This document shows positions 32,445-40,831 of a DNA stretch of 64,000 bases, piece after piece. Each line of letters begins with the position of its first letter. Within the stretch, counting starts at the first letter, position 1. Source of the DNA: Leisingera coralii. GTDB taxonomy: Bacteria > Pseudomonadota > Alphaproteobacteria > Rhodobacterales > Rhodobacteraceae. A model generated the notes under the pieces. That model was not told the DNA's origin, made no database searches, and saw only the letters and a program-made list of their open reading frames with translations. The translations under genes and the position numbers were made by a program. The stretch is taken from positions 1 to 64,000 of the forward strand of contig NZ_JBHUPT010000071.1 of NCBI RefSeq assembly GCF_049056525.1, in the 5' to 3' direction.

Positions 32445-34025
32445 TCACGGCGCGTGGGTGGTGATCAGGAAGTAGACCCATTCACCTTTGAAATCAGGGT
32501 GTTCGGCGCGGGCCTCGGCCACTTGGGTGCGCAGGAAATCGAGGTAGGGCTCTGCGGGCTCGCTGAGCGGGCGGGTGCCGTCATACAGCGGGTGCGAGGC
32601 GGCGAAGGCGACGGCGATTTCCTGGCCGTAGGGCGGGCCGACGGAGATTTGCAGGCCCGGGTCTCCGGCCTCCTTGGCGCCGACGCGCAAGGCGCTTTTG
32701 GGGGCGGCCTCCGTCAGCGGCACCAGTTCGTTCGGGCTGAGGTGCAGGACCGCGCCGCCGGCGTCGAAATAGTCGACATAGACGTAAGCCGGGTAGTCCG
32801 GCGCGGTGAGGTCGAAGAACAGCCGATCGCCGCCGGAATAGTCGAGCACCCGGGCGTGGGCGTCTGCCCCGACCAGCAGCGGGTTGGTGATCTGGTCGGT
32901 GCTTTGCGGCAGGCCGACGCTGGAGATCCCGGCCAGCGCGCCGCATTGCGGGCGGGGCAGCAGGCGCATCTGGTCGGAGACGGTGATATCGGCGCCCATC
33001 TGCGCTTGCAGCGCCGCCAGGACCGGGCTGCGCAACCCGTCTTCGGGCAGGTGGCCGCGGACCTCCAGCGTGGCGGTTTCGGGGACAAAGGCGACCTGCA
33101 GGCGGGAGCAGGGGACGGCGGCGAGGATGCCGGAAACGCCGTCACGCAACGGATCGCCCTCGGCCACGGCATCGCCGGGTTGCATGAAGCTTTGGAACGC
33201 GGCGAGGGAGACCGGGTCGATGTCGCCGCTGCCGCCCTGGAACGCCAGCGCGGCCTTGATGCGGGGGGCGTCCGGGAGGACGGATGGCGTTTGGCGGGAG
33301 GGCGGAATGGTATTCGCCAGCGGTGCGGAAACAGGCTGCGCCTCGGCACTCGGCTGGCTGGCGGGAGCGGTCTGCGGCAGGGTTGCCGCGTTGGGCCGGG
33401 CTGTTGCGGCGGCGGTCAGCGGAGCGGCTGTGTTTGCCAGCGCGATGGCGGGTTCCTGCGCGGCGGCCAGCAGAACCGGGGCAGCGGTGGCGGCGGTGGC
33501 CGGTTGCACCGCGGCTGCTGCCGGGGCCGCCTGCTGCAAGGCGGCTTGGGCCGGGGCAGCCTGGGCTGACTGCGGCTCAGCCACTTGGGCCGACTGTGCC
33601 GCCGGGCGGACGCCGGGCAGGCGGGCGGCGGGCGCGGAGGCGCTGGCAAGTTTGTTAGAGGGGGCGTGGGCAGGAGCGGCCGCAGGGGCCCGGGCGGCAG
33701 CGGGGGCAAGGCTGGCTGCTGGCGGGGCGGCGGAGGCGAGGCGGTCTGCTGCGGGTGTCTTTGGCTGGGCCCTGGATAGCGGGATGCTGCCTGCGGCGAG
33801 GCCTTGGCTTTGTGCCTGGGACTCAGGGGCTTGCTCGCCTTCCGGTGTCTGCGGAACGGCCTCGGACCGCGGGATGCGGTGGGCTTGCAGGTTGAGGTTG
33901 CTTTGCGGGGTGGGCTGCTGCGGCAGCGGATCGGGGGTGAGCGAGATCAGCAGCGCGGCGGCGCCGCCGGCGTGGACCAGGGCGGAGGCTGCGAGCCCCA
34001 GCGCCCATATGGCCGGGGCGCGCAT
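32445..34025 (-). CDS. TonB-like transperiplasmic protein with DUF4384-like C-terminus
   Basis: 526 residues from ATG 34025 (GTG 34028 also possible); overlaps the second ExbD stop. One N-terminal membrane span (IWALGLAASALVHAGGAAALLI), then about 240 residues rich in Ala, Pro and Gln that could cross the periplasm, then a globular region (about 260-526) ending in a DUF4384-type domain (DRLFFDLTAPDYPAYVYVDYFDAGGAVLHLSPNE). It takes the place of TonB/TolA in an ExbB-ExbD-ExbD operon. A classic TonB C-terminal domain is not visible. DUF4384 domains are often linked to caspase-like proteins, and one is encoded nearby. Confidence 0.7.
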   Translation of the reverse strand: MRAPAIWALGLAASALVHAGGAAALLISLTPDPLPQQPTPQSNLNLQAHRIPRSEAVPQTPEGEQAPESQAQSQGLAAGSIPLSRAQPKTPAADRLASAAPPAASLAPAAARAPAAAPAHAPSNKLASASAPAARLPGVRPAAQSAQVAEPQSAQAAPAQAALQQAAPAAAAVQPATAATAAPVLLAAAQEPAIALANTAAPLTAAATARPNAATLPQTAPASQPSAEAQPVSAPLANTIPPSRQTPSVLPDAPRIKAALAFQGGSGDIDPVSLAAFQSFMQPGDAVAEGDPLRDGVSGILAAVPCSRLQVAFVPETATLEVRGHLPEDGLRSPVLAALQAQMGADITVSDQMRLLPRPQCGALAGISSVGLPQSTDQITNPLLVGADAHARVLDYSGGDRLFFDLTAPDYPAYVYVDYFDAGGAVLHLSPNELVPLTEAAPKSALRVGAKEAGDPGLQISVGPPYGQEIAVAFAASHPLYDGTRPLSEPAEPYLDFLRTQVAEARAEHPDFKGEWVYFLITTHAP

Positions 34026-34432
34026 CACCCGTCCGTTTCCGGGGTGACCACCAGCACCACGTCCCGGAATCCCAGCGCCTCGCCCGCGGCGACCAGCGGC
34101 AGCACGTTGCGCAGCTCAGCCGCGCGGTGGGCGTTGATGCGCAGGCGCAGCTCCGGGTCTTCTGCCAGCAGGGCTGAGAGGGCAGGGGAGAGGGTCTCGC
34201 GGGTGAATTCCTCGCCGTCCAGTGCCAGGGCGCCCTGGGCGGAGATGGCCAGGGTGATGCCGCCCGAGGGCATGTCGCGGCCGGTGACGGCGGTGGCGGG
34301 GCGGACATCGAAGGGGGCGGTCGCGTCCATCCGGCCAATCAGCATGAAGAACACCAGCAGGAAAAACACCACGTCGATCAGGGCGATGATGGTTTCCGTG
34401 TGCGGATTGCGGGCCGGGCGGTTGAGCCTCAT
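34025..34432 (-). CDS. ExbD/TolR-family biopolymer transport protein, second copy
   Basis: 135 residues. Single N-terminal membrane span following charged residues (TIIALIDVVFFLLVFFML), with the conserved Asp (Asp25 region) used for proton coupling, then a periplasmic domain (LRLRINAHRAAELRNVLPLVAAGEALGFRDVVLV). ATGA overlap with the first exbD. A channel partner of the ExbB-like protein upstream. Confidence 0.88.
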   Translation of the reverse strand: MRLNRPARNPHTETIIALIDVVFFLLVFFMLIGRMDATAPFDVRPATAVTGRDMPSGGITLAISAQGALALDGEEFTRETLSPALSALLAEDPELRLRINAHRAAELRNVLPLVAAGEALGFRDVVLVVTPETDG

Positions 34433-34839
34433 TGGGACGCCTCCAGCCGCAGGACGCGCAGGCGGGTGACGCCGGCCAGCGCGGCGCTGTCCATCACGGT
34501 GATCAGCGCCTGGGTCTGGGCGGCGCCGGAAGGGAGGATCACCACCTGGGTGAGCGGTTCCTCGGCGACGGCAGAGGCGAGGGTGGCGCGGAGGGTGTCC
34601 TGATCCAGTCCGGTGCCGCGCAGCACGGGCACGCCGTCGGCGCCGAGGCGGATCATCAGGGTGCCTGCCGGGCCTTGGGGGCTGGCGGCAGTGGCCTCAG
34701 ACGGTTTCACCGCCGGGATCATGTCGAGGTTCAGATAGGTGGAGGTCACCATGAAGAACACCAGCAGGATCAGCATCACGTCGATCATCGGCACCAGCGA
34801 GATCAGGGCGCGGGGCCGGGAGGGGCGGTTGATCGTCAT
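34429..34839 (-). CDS. ExbD/TolR-family biopolymer transport protein, first copy
   Basis: 136 residues. LISLVPMIDVMLILLVFFMVTSTYL is the membrane span with the proton-carrying Asp in MIDVM, then a periplasmic domain ending VTRLRVLRLEAS. Two different ExbD proteins per operon suggest a heterodimeric stator or two functional states. Confidence 0.9.
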   Translation of the reverse strand: MTINRPSRPRALISLVPMIDVMLILLVFFMVTSTYLNLDMIPAVKPSEATAASPQGPAGTLMIRLGADGVPVLRGTGLDQDTLRATLASAVAEEPLTQVVILPSGAAQTQALITVMDSAALAGVTRLRVLRLEASQ

Positions 34840-34856
34840 GGCAGATCCCCTCCGTG

Positions 34857-35474
34857 TCAGCGCGACCCGTCTATCAGCAGCAGGCGGCCGGCGGCGTTTT
34901 CGATGGCCTGGGCGGCGGCGTCGATGCGGGACGCAAACAGGCCGGCGGCGACGGCGGCGGGGATGGCGACCATGAGGCCCGCGGCGGTGGTCAGCAGCGC
35001 TTGCCAGATGCCGCCCGCCAGAACCGAGGCATTGGCGGCGCCTTGCGCCAGCTCCAGCTCCTGAAAGGACTGGATCATGCCCAGGACGGTGCCGAGCAAG
35101 CCAAGGAGCGGGGCGACCATGGCGATCAGCTCCAGCAGGCGGATGAAGGAATTCATGCGGCTGACTTCCTCATTGCCGCGGCGCTGCAGTTCGTCCTGCA
35201 GCAGCGGGCCGCGCAGACCCTCCTGCAGGGACTGCATGGCATAGGCCATCACCCGGCCGGCGGGGGATTTGTCCGTCTCGATGCTTTGCTGAGCACGTTT
35301 GCGGTCGCCTTCCTTCCACAGGCCCAGGGCCTGCTCGCGGGCCTCGCCGCCGGAGCGCACCGGCCAGAGCTGGATCAGCTTGACCGCGATCACGGTGATC
35401 GACAGCAGCGACATCAGCGCCAGAAGCGCAATCACCGGGCCGCCGGTGCCGAGCATTTCCCAGGTGCCGCTCAT
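34857..35474 (-). CDS. ExbB/TolQ/MotA-family proton channel protein
   Basis: 205 residues. Three membrane spans (about 12-32, 115-140, 155-180) with the family motif VAPLLGLLGTVLGMIQSFQEL and ALLTTAAGLMVAIPAAVAA. Forms the pentameric channel that uses proton flow to drive a TonB/TolA-like rod. Starts 3 nt after the 139-residue secreted protein gene; same operon as both exbD genes. Confidence 0.92.
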   Translation of the reverse strand: MSGTWEMLGTGGPVIALLALMSLLSITVIAVKLIQLWPVRSGGEAREQALGLWKEGDRKRAQQSIETDKSPAGRVMAYAMQSLQEGLRGPLLQDELQRRGNEEVSRMNSFIRLLELIAMVAPLLGLLGTVLGMIQSFQELELAQGAANASVLAGGIWQALLTTAAGLMVAIPAAVAAGLFASRIDAAAQAIENAAGRLLLIDGSR

Positions 35475-35477
35475 GGC

Positions 35478-35897
35478 TTATTTCACCAGCGGCGCGGCGG
35501 CGCGGGAGCCGAGCTCGAGGATCGGGAAACAGTCCATCTGCTCCTCGTTCTGGGGCTGGCAGGAGGTGATGTCGTGCAGCAGGATCTCGGAGATGTTGCC
35601 GCAGGCGATTTCCGGGATTTCAAAGAGTTTCAGGGTGGTGCGCTGCACCGGCAGCGGGGCGGCGTCGATCGACAGCAGCCGGTCGATCACCCCCTGGCCG
35701 TCGAGGATGGCGAGCGACATTTCAAAGCCTTCGAAGCTTTTGCCGGTCTGGTTGCGGAACAGGAAGAAGGCGCGGCAGCCGCCGCCCTCGATTTCTTCGG
35801 TCTTGTTCAGCTCGACCCGCAACGGGCCTGTTTCAGCCGCGGCGGCGAGCGGCAGGCAGACCAGGGCGAGGGCAGTCAGCAGGCGGTTCAAGGGCAT
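35478..35897 (-). CDS. secreted hypothetical protein in the ExbBD operon
   Basis: 139 residues from ATG 35897 (GGAG 6 nt upstream). Signal peptide (LLTALALVCLPLAAAAETG) and a small domain with four or five Cys (GGGCRAFFLFRNQTG, IACGN, TSCQPQNEEQMDCFPILEL), consistent with periplasmic disulfides and an immunoglobulin-like beta fold. I do not recognise the family. Coupling to exbB points to a role in the same machine. Confidence 0.6.
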   Translation of the reverse strand: MPLNRLLTALALVCLPLAAAAETGPLRVELNKTEEIEGGGCRAFFLFRNQTGKSFEGFEMSLAILDGQGVIDRLLSIDAAPLPVQRTTLKLFEIPEIACGNISEILLHDITSCQPQNEEQMDCFPILELGSRAAAPLVK

Positions 35898-35972
35898 CAC
35901 TGTCTCCGGGTTCCGGTTATCGTTGGCCAGCCCGCGGCACGCGGATTGGTTCCTTGGGTCGGACCAATTCGG

Positions 35973-36818
35973 TCAGACCAGTGCGGTCAGCGCCTTTTCG
36001 ATGCGGTCCATGGCATCGCGGGCGGAGTCGAGGTCGCGGCGTTTCAGGTGGCGCGCGGCGACATGCAGGGCGCGGCCCAGCCGGTCGCGGACCTTGCCGG
36101 GCGCGCGGGCGACATTGGCCTGCAGCGACTGGGCGCGCTTGACCTGGGCGCCGAGCGAGCGCTGGTCCATCTCGCGCTGGCCGCGCTTCATCGCCTTGCC
36201 CTCGTCCTCGCGGTCCTTGCCGATGCGGGCGATGGCGCGTTCGATCACCACGATCATCGTCTCCGCCTCCTGCAGGCGGCCCTTGTTGATCAGGCTGACG
36301 GATTTTGCCAATGCGCGCTTGAGCTTCAGCTCCAGCGGCCCGGGCGCCAGGCCGATGCGCGGCTGGATGCGCTTGAGGCGGCGTTTCAGCGGCGCGACCG
36401 CTTTGGGGTCGATGCCGGAAGCGGAGATGTCGGAGGCGTCTTCCTCTGTCACCTGGCCTTCGGGGGCTTCGGGTTTGAGGCTGTCCAGGAGGTTGCCGCC
36501 GTCGTCGTAGAACAGCACGTTTACCTTGGCCGGGTTGCGCTTGAGGAATTTCTTGAGTTCGGTGACCATGCGCTGCGGCGCGCTTTCGCAGATCATCTCC
36601 ATATCGCCGGAGCGCACGACATAGGTGCCCCAGGCCATGGGCGGGCCGCCGCCTTCCTTTTTCATCGGGGTTTTCAGGGTTTCCGGTTTCTTGCCCGGCT
36701 GGATCATCAGGAGCGGGTCCTTGCTCTGGTCCAGGCAGAAGGCGAAGCTCATCCGCTTCTTGGCGCCTTCGCGGACCATCGCTTTGACTTCCTTGCCGGA
36801 AATGCGCTCAATACTCAT
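35973..36818 (-). CDS. cytoplasmic hypothetical protein with Lys/Arg-rich helical tail
   Basis: 281 residues, no signal peptide. N-terminal mixed alpha/beta domain (MSFAFCLDQSKDPLLMIQPGKKPETLKTPM, VVRSGDMEMICESAPQRMVTELKKFLKRNPAKVNVLFYDDGGNLLDSL), then a helical, very basic C-terminal half (about 145-281). Unrecognised. It is the first gene of the leftward ExbBD operon and divergent from tssA, so the 186-bp gap probably holds promoters for both units. Confidence 0.6.
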   Translation of the reverse strand: MSIERISGKEVKAMVREGAKKRMSFAFCLDQSKDPLLMIQPGKKPETLKTPMKKEGGGPPMAWGTYVVRSGDMEMICESAPQRMVTELKKFLKRNPAKVNVLFYDDGGNLLDSLKPEAPEGQVTEEDASDISASGIDPKAVAPLKRRLKRIQPRIGLAPGPLELKLKRALAKSVSLINKGRLQEAETMIVVIERAIARIGKDREDEGKAMKRGQREMDQRSLGAQVKRAQSLQANVARAPGKVRDRLGRALHVAARHLKRRDLDSARDAMDRIEKALTALV

Positions 36819-37004
36819 TATTCACCCGCCGCAAAAAGCTATGAAAACATTTGACTTTAGGATGCCGATAAGGCTCACTTGGGGTCAAGTTTTAGTTTGA
36901 GATTAGGGCATCCTTAACCGCCAGTTCTGAAAAGGGTGGGGGGATGTTTGACGTTACGTTAATAGTGTCCGCAAAACCGGAAGAACAAGCGGGGGGGCAA
37001 TTAG
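36819..37004. promoter_or_regulatory. divergent promoter region of the T6SS and the ExbBD operon
   Basis: 186 bp between the leftward 281-residue-protein gene and tssA. Seen: widely spaced inverted arms GGATGCC (about 36860) and GGGCATCC (about 36906), and TTGACT/TTGACG hexamers at 36851 and 36948 without well-placed -10 boxes. A GGGGGG run serves as tssA ribosome site. Confidence 0.4.
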
Positions 37005-38072
37005 ATGGATCCGGCAGTATTACTGCAGTCCAAAGGGGACGATGCGCCCAGCGGCGAGAACCTCGAATACGATCCAGCCTTCACCGAGATGGAGCTGGCT
37101 GCGCAGCCCGGGGAAGAATCCGTTGTGGGCAACGAAACCATCGAGGCCACGGATCCGGATTACCGCGAAGTTCAGAAGAAGGCGCTGGAAGTGCTGGAGC
37201 GCAGCCACGACCTGCGCGCGGCGGTGTTCCTGGGCGATGCGCTGCTGCATTCCGAGGGGCTGACCGGGTTTGCCGATGTCACCACCTATATCCGCGGCTG
37301 CCTGGAGGAGTTCTGGGAGACCTGCCATCCGGAGCTGGACGAGGATGACGGCGACCCGACGATGCGGATCAACGCGGTGCAGGACCTGTGCGGCCAGCCG
37401 GACGGCATGGCGGGGGCGTCGCCGCTCTACCGCTCGCTGCGGCGGGCGCCTCTGACCGAAAGCCGCGGCTTCGGCCGGTTCTCCCTGCGCGAGATCGAGG
37501 TTGCCGAAGGGGTGATGACCGCGCCGGCGGACATGGAGCACATTCCGGACACCGCCACCATCGGCGCCGCCTTCCAGGACAGCGATGAGGAGATCATCGC
37601 CGAGCGGCTGGCGGCCATCGAGACGGCGGAGGAGAACGTCCGGGCGATCTCGGCGGTGTTCGATGAGCAGACGCCGGGGCAGGGGCCGGACCTGAGCGCG
37701 CTGATCAAGCTGCTGCAGCAGGTCGCCAAGCGCATCCGCGACTATGGCAACGTGAGTGCCGGCGGCGGGGCCGCCGAAGAGGACGCTGCCGATGACGGCG
37801 CGGCGGAAGAGGCCGGAGCGGCCGCCGCCCCGGTTGCAGCAGGCGGACGGGCAGCGCCGGGGGCGATCAATTCGCCCGCGGATGTGTCCAACGCGCTGGA
37901 CCGGATCATCGGCTATTACCGGCGGGCAGAACCGTCGAGCCCGCTGCCGATCCTGCTGGAGCGGGCCAAACGGCTGGTGGGGGCCGACTTCCTCACCATC
38001 ATGAACGACATGGCGCCGCAGGGGGTGGACAACGTCAACCTCATTGGCGGCATCGAAGACGACGACGACTGA
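37005..38072 (+). CDS. tssA: T6SS protein TssA (ImpA N-terminal domain)
   Basis: 355 residues. ImpA_N domain at about 1-130: SGENLEYDPAFTEMELAA, EVQKKALEVLERSHDLRAAVFLGDALLHSEGL, ending at MRINAVQDLCG. An Ala/Glu-rich linker follows, and a short C-terminal domain (RIIGYYRRAEPSSPLPILLERAKRLVGADF) close to the TssA EvpK-type terminus. TssA organises baseplate and sheath assembly. First gene of the rightward T6SS operon. Confidence 0.92.
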   Translation: MDPAVLLQSKGDDAPSGENLEYDPAFTEMELAAQPGEESVVGNETIEATDPDYREVQKKALEVLERSHDLRAAVFLGDALLHSEGLTGFADVTTYIRGCLEEFWETCHPELDEDDGDPTMRINAVQDLCGQPDGMAGASPLYRSLRRAPLTESRGFGRFSLREIEVAEGVMTAPADMEHIPDTATIGAAFQDSDEEIIAERLAAIETAEENVRAISAVFDEQTPGQGPDLSALIKLLQQVAKRIRDYGNVSAGGGAAEEDAADDGAAEEAGAAAAPVAAGGRAAPGAINSPADVSNALDRIIGYYRRAEPSSPLPILLERAKRLVGADFLTIMNDMAPQGVDNVNLIGGIEDDDD

Positions 38073-38143
38073 CGGACACGGGCGTTTCTGCGGCGGACCC
38101 CCGCTGCAGCGCCCGTGACAGCAAGACGAGTAAGGAGACCTAG

Positions 38144-38659
38144 ATGGCCGGAAGTTCACAGAAATTCATTGCACGCAACCGGGCCCCTCGGGTCCAGATC
38201 GAATATGACGTGGAGCTGTATGGCGCCGAGAAGAAGGTGCAGCTGCCGTTTGTGATGGGCGTGATGAGCGACCTGGTGGGCAAATCCGAAGTGGAGCAGC
38301 CCGCCGTCGCCGACCGCAAGTTCCTGGAAATCGACGTGGACAACTTCGATGACCGGATGAAGTCGATGGCGCCGCGTGCCGCCTTTACCGTGCCCAACAC
38401 GCTGACCGGCGAGGGCAACCTGGCGGTCGACATCACCTTCGAGAGCATGGACGATTTCAAGCCCGCCGCGATCGCCGCCAAGGTGGAGCCGCTGCGCGAG
38501 CTGCTGGAAGCCCGCACCCAGCTGTCGAACCTGATGACCTACATGGACGGCAAGACCGGCGCCGAGGACCTGATCTCCAAGATCATACAGGATCCGAGCC
38601 TGCTGAAAACCCTGGCCGCGCAGCCGAAGCCCGGCGGCGACGCCGACAGCGAAGAATAA
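38144..38659 (+). CDS. tssB: T6SS contractile sheath small subunit TssB
   Basis: 171 residues, AAGGAG upstream. RVQIEYDVELYGAEKKVQLPFVMGVMSDLVGKSEVE is the TssB/VipA core; LEIDVDNFDDRMKSMAPRAAFTVPNTL and the C-terminal helix (EARTQLSNLMTYMDG) that pairs with TssC follow. Its first 150 residues are almost identical to the N-terminus of the 1719-residue fusion protein at 49952. Confidence 0.97.
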   Translation: MAGSSQKFIARNRAPRVQIEYDVELYGAEKKVQLPFVMGVMSDLVGKSEVEQPAVADRKFLEIDVDNFDDRMKSMAPRAAFTVPNTLTGEGNLAVDITFESMDDFKPAAIAAKVEPLRELLEARTQLSNLMTYMDGKTGAEDLISKIIQDPSLLKTLAAQPKPGGDADSEE

Positions 38660-38674
38660 TAGGGGAGGACAAAG

Positions 38675-40171
38675 ATGGCTGAAGAAGAACTCCAGGCGGA
38701 AGCCGCTGCCGGTGAAGCCGCCTTTGGCTCTGCCGAATTCGCCAACCTGCTGCAGAAGGAATTCCGCCCCAAGTCGGACCAGGCCAAGACCGCTGTCGAA
38801 AGCGCGGTCAAGACCCTGGCCGAACAGGCGCTGGCAAACTCTGCGCTGATTTCCGATGACGCGCTGCGCTCGATCGAGAGCATCGTGGCGGAGATCGACA
38901 AGAAGCTGACCGAGCAGGTGAACCTGATCCTGCACAACGAGGAATTCCAGCAGCTGGAAAGCGCCTGGCGCGGCCTGCACTATCTGGTCAACAACACCGA
39001 GACCGATGAGCAGCTGAAGATCCGGGTGATGCCGATCACCAAGAAGGAAATGTCGAAGACCCTGAAGAAATTCAAGGGGACGGCCTGGGATCAGTCGCCG
39101 CTGTTCAAGAAGATCTACACCGAAGAATTCAGCCAGCTGGGCGGCGAGCCCTATGGCTCTTTGGTGGTGGACTACCATTTCGACCATTCGCCGCCGGACA
39201 TCGAGCTGCTGGGCGAGCTGTCCAAGATCGCCGCGGCCGCGCATGCGCCGCTGATCGCCGGCGCCAAGCCGACGCTGTTCCAGATGGACAGCTGGGCGGA
39301 ACTGTCGAACCCGCGTGATCTGACTAAGATCTTCCAGACCCCGGAATATGCCGCCTGGCGGTCGCTGCGTGACAGCGAAGACGCCAAATATGTCGGCCTG
39401 GCGATGCCGCGCTTCCTGGGCCGCTTGCCCTATGGCTCCAAGACCGACCCGGTGGAGGAGTTTGCCTTTGAGGAAGACACCGCAGGCGCGACCAGCGACA
39501 AGTACGGCTGGGTCAATGCGGCCTATGGCATGGCGGTGAACATCACCCGTTCGTTCAAGATGTACGGCTGGTGCTCGCGCATCCGCGGGGTGGAAAGCGG
39601 CGGCACGCTGGAGAACCTGCCCTCGCACACCTTCCCGACCACCGATGGCGGCGTCGATCAGAAATGCCCGACCGAGATTGCCATCGACGACCGGCGCGAG
39701 GCGGAGCTGGCGAAGAACGGCATGATGCCGCTGATCCACCGCAAGAACACCGATGTTGCGACCTTCATGGGGGCGCAGTCGCTGCACAAGCCGGCCGAAT
39801 ATGACGATCCGGACGCCACCGCCAACGCCAACCTGGGCGCGCGGCTGCCGTATCTGTTCGCCACATGCCGGTTCGCGCACTATCTGAAGTGCATGGTGCG
39901 GGACAAGGTCGGCTCGTTCAAAAGCCGCCAGGACATGGAATCCTGGCTGCAGGACTGGATCAACAACTATGTTGACTTCAACGCGGATATCTCCTCGGAG
40001 AACGAGAAGGCGCGCAAGCCTCTGGCCGCAGCCGAAGTGGTTGTGGAAGAGGTCGAGGGCAACCCGGGGTATTACACCTCGAAATTCTTCCTGCGCCCGC
40101 ATTACCAGCTCGAGGGGCTTTCCGTCTCGCTGCGGCTGGTATCGAAACTGCCCTCGGAAAAAGGAGGCTGA
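38675..40171 (+). CDS. tssC: T6SS contractile sheath large subunit TssC
   Basis: 498 residues, GGGAGG upstream. Hallmarks of TssC/VipB: LHNEEFQQLESAWRGLHYLVNNTE, FSQLGGEPYGSLVVDYHFDHSP, RFLGRLPYGSKTDPVEEF, WVNAAYGMAVNITRSF, and C-terminal RKPLAAAEVVVEEVEGNPGYYTSKFFLRPHYQLEGL. Full length; forms the canonical sheath with TssB, 15 bp upstream. Confidence 0.97.
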   Translation: MAEEELQAEAAAGEAAFGSAEFANLLQKEFRPKSDQAKTAVESAVKTLAEQALANSALISDDALRSIESIVAEIDKKLTEQVNLILHNEEFQQLESAWRGLHYLVNNTETDEQLKIRVMPITKKEMSKTLKKFKGTAWDQSPLFKKIYTEEFSQLGGEPYGSLVVDYHFDHSPPDIELLGELSKIAAAAHAPLIAGAKPTLFQMDSWAELSNPRDLTKIFQTPEYAAWRSLRDSEDAKYVGLAMPRFLGRLPYGSKTDPVEEFAFEEDTAGATSDKYGWVNAAYGMAVNITRSFKMYGWCSRIRGVESGGTLENLPSHTFPTTDGGVDQKCPTEIAIDDRREAELAKNGMMPLIHRKNTDVATFMGAQSLHKPAEYDDPDATANANLGARLPYLFATCRFAHYLKCMVRDKVGSFKSRQDMESWLQDWINNYVDFNADISSENEKARKPLAAAEVVVEEVEGNPGYYTSKFFLRPHYQLEGLSVSLRLVSKLPSEKGG

Positions 40172-40238
40172 TTTTCCACTCCCCAGCCTCAAACACTCAT
40201 AGTGCAGTAGAGTTCTTAATTTTTGAAAGGATAGCAAA

Positions 40239-40739
40239 ATGGCTGCAAATATGTTCGTACAGATCTCGGACATCACCGGTGATGCAACCGAGGAGAACCA
40301 CAAGAAGTGGATCGTCGTCCAGTCTGCCAGCTGGAACGTTGAGCGCGCTGTCGAGATGACCGACCTGGGCTCGACCCAGCGGATGCACGCAAACTCGAAC
40401 TTCGGCAAGATCGAGCTGACCTCGCAGATGGGCAAGGCCTCGAACGACCTGGCGCTGTCGGTGGCAAACGGCACCGTGCGTCCGGAAATCATCATGCACT
40501 GGTGCCGCTCGGGCGACAGCGCCAGCCAGGGCCTGCTGGTCTACTCGATCTGGAAAATGAAGGACGTGGTTGTCGACAGCTACTCGATCTCGGCAAGCGA
40601 GGACGGTATTCCGGAAGAAACCTGGTCGCTGGCCTATGCCTCGATCGAGCACGAGTACAAGTCGACCGATCAGAAGACCGGTAAACTCACCACTGAAGGC
40701 ACCTTCAAGTGGAACGTGCAGACCGGCAAGGTCGAGTAA
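40239..40739 (+). CDS. hcp: T6SS inner tube protein Hcp (TssD)
   Basis: 166 residues, AAAGGA upstream. Hcp1-type beta barrel: MFVQISDITGDATEENHKKWIVVQSASWNVER, the central HWCRSGDSASQGLL and KMKDVVVDSYSISASEDGIPEETWSLAYASIEHEYKS. Stacks into the tube inside the sheath. A strong terminator follows, so hcp may be expressed more than the genes after it. Confidence 0.96.
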   Translation: MAANMFVQISDITGDATEENHKKWIVVQSASWNVERAVEMTDLGSTQRMHANSNFGKIELTSQMGKASNDLALSVANGTVRPEIIMHWCRSGDSASQGLLVYSIWKMKDVVVDSYSISASEDGIPEETWSLAYASIEHEYKSTDQKTGKLTTEGTFKWNVQTGKVE

Positions 40740-40752
40740 GACTTTTGGCTGG

Positions 40753-40786
40753 CCCCGGGCGTATTTGCGCCCGGGGTCCGTTTTTT
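40753..40786 (+). terminator. terminator/attenuator after hcp
   Basis: Stem CCCCGGGCG (40753-40761)/CGCCCGGGG (40768-40776), then TCCG and TTTTTT. It sits inside the T6SS operon before tagJ, so it probably reduces rather than abolishes read-through, setting Hcp in excess. Confidence 0.85.
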
Positions 40787-40831
40787 CTGAAGCATTTGCA
40801 GCATCCAGTCCTAGTTGCGGAGTAGAGCCCC

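Noticed and set aside
32445..34025. Annotating the TonB-like protein as TonB
   Set aside because: It has the N-terminal anchor and a Pro/Ala linker, but the C-terminus is DUF4384-like and no TonB receptor-binding domain or receptor gene is visible.
36944..37348. ORF overlapping the start of tssA in another frame
   Set aside because: tssA has the recognised ImpA domain and a ribosome site; the other frame is a shadow with no domain.
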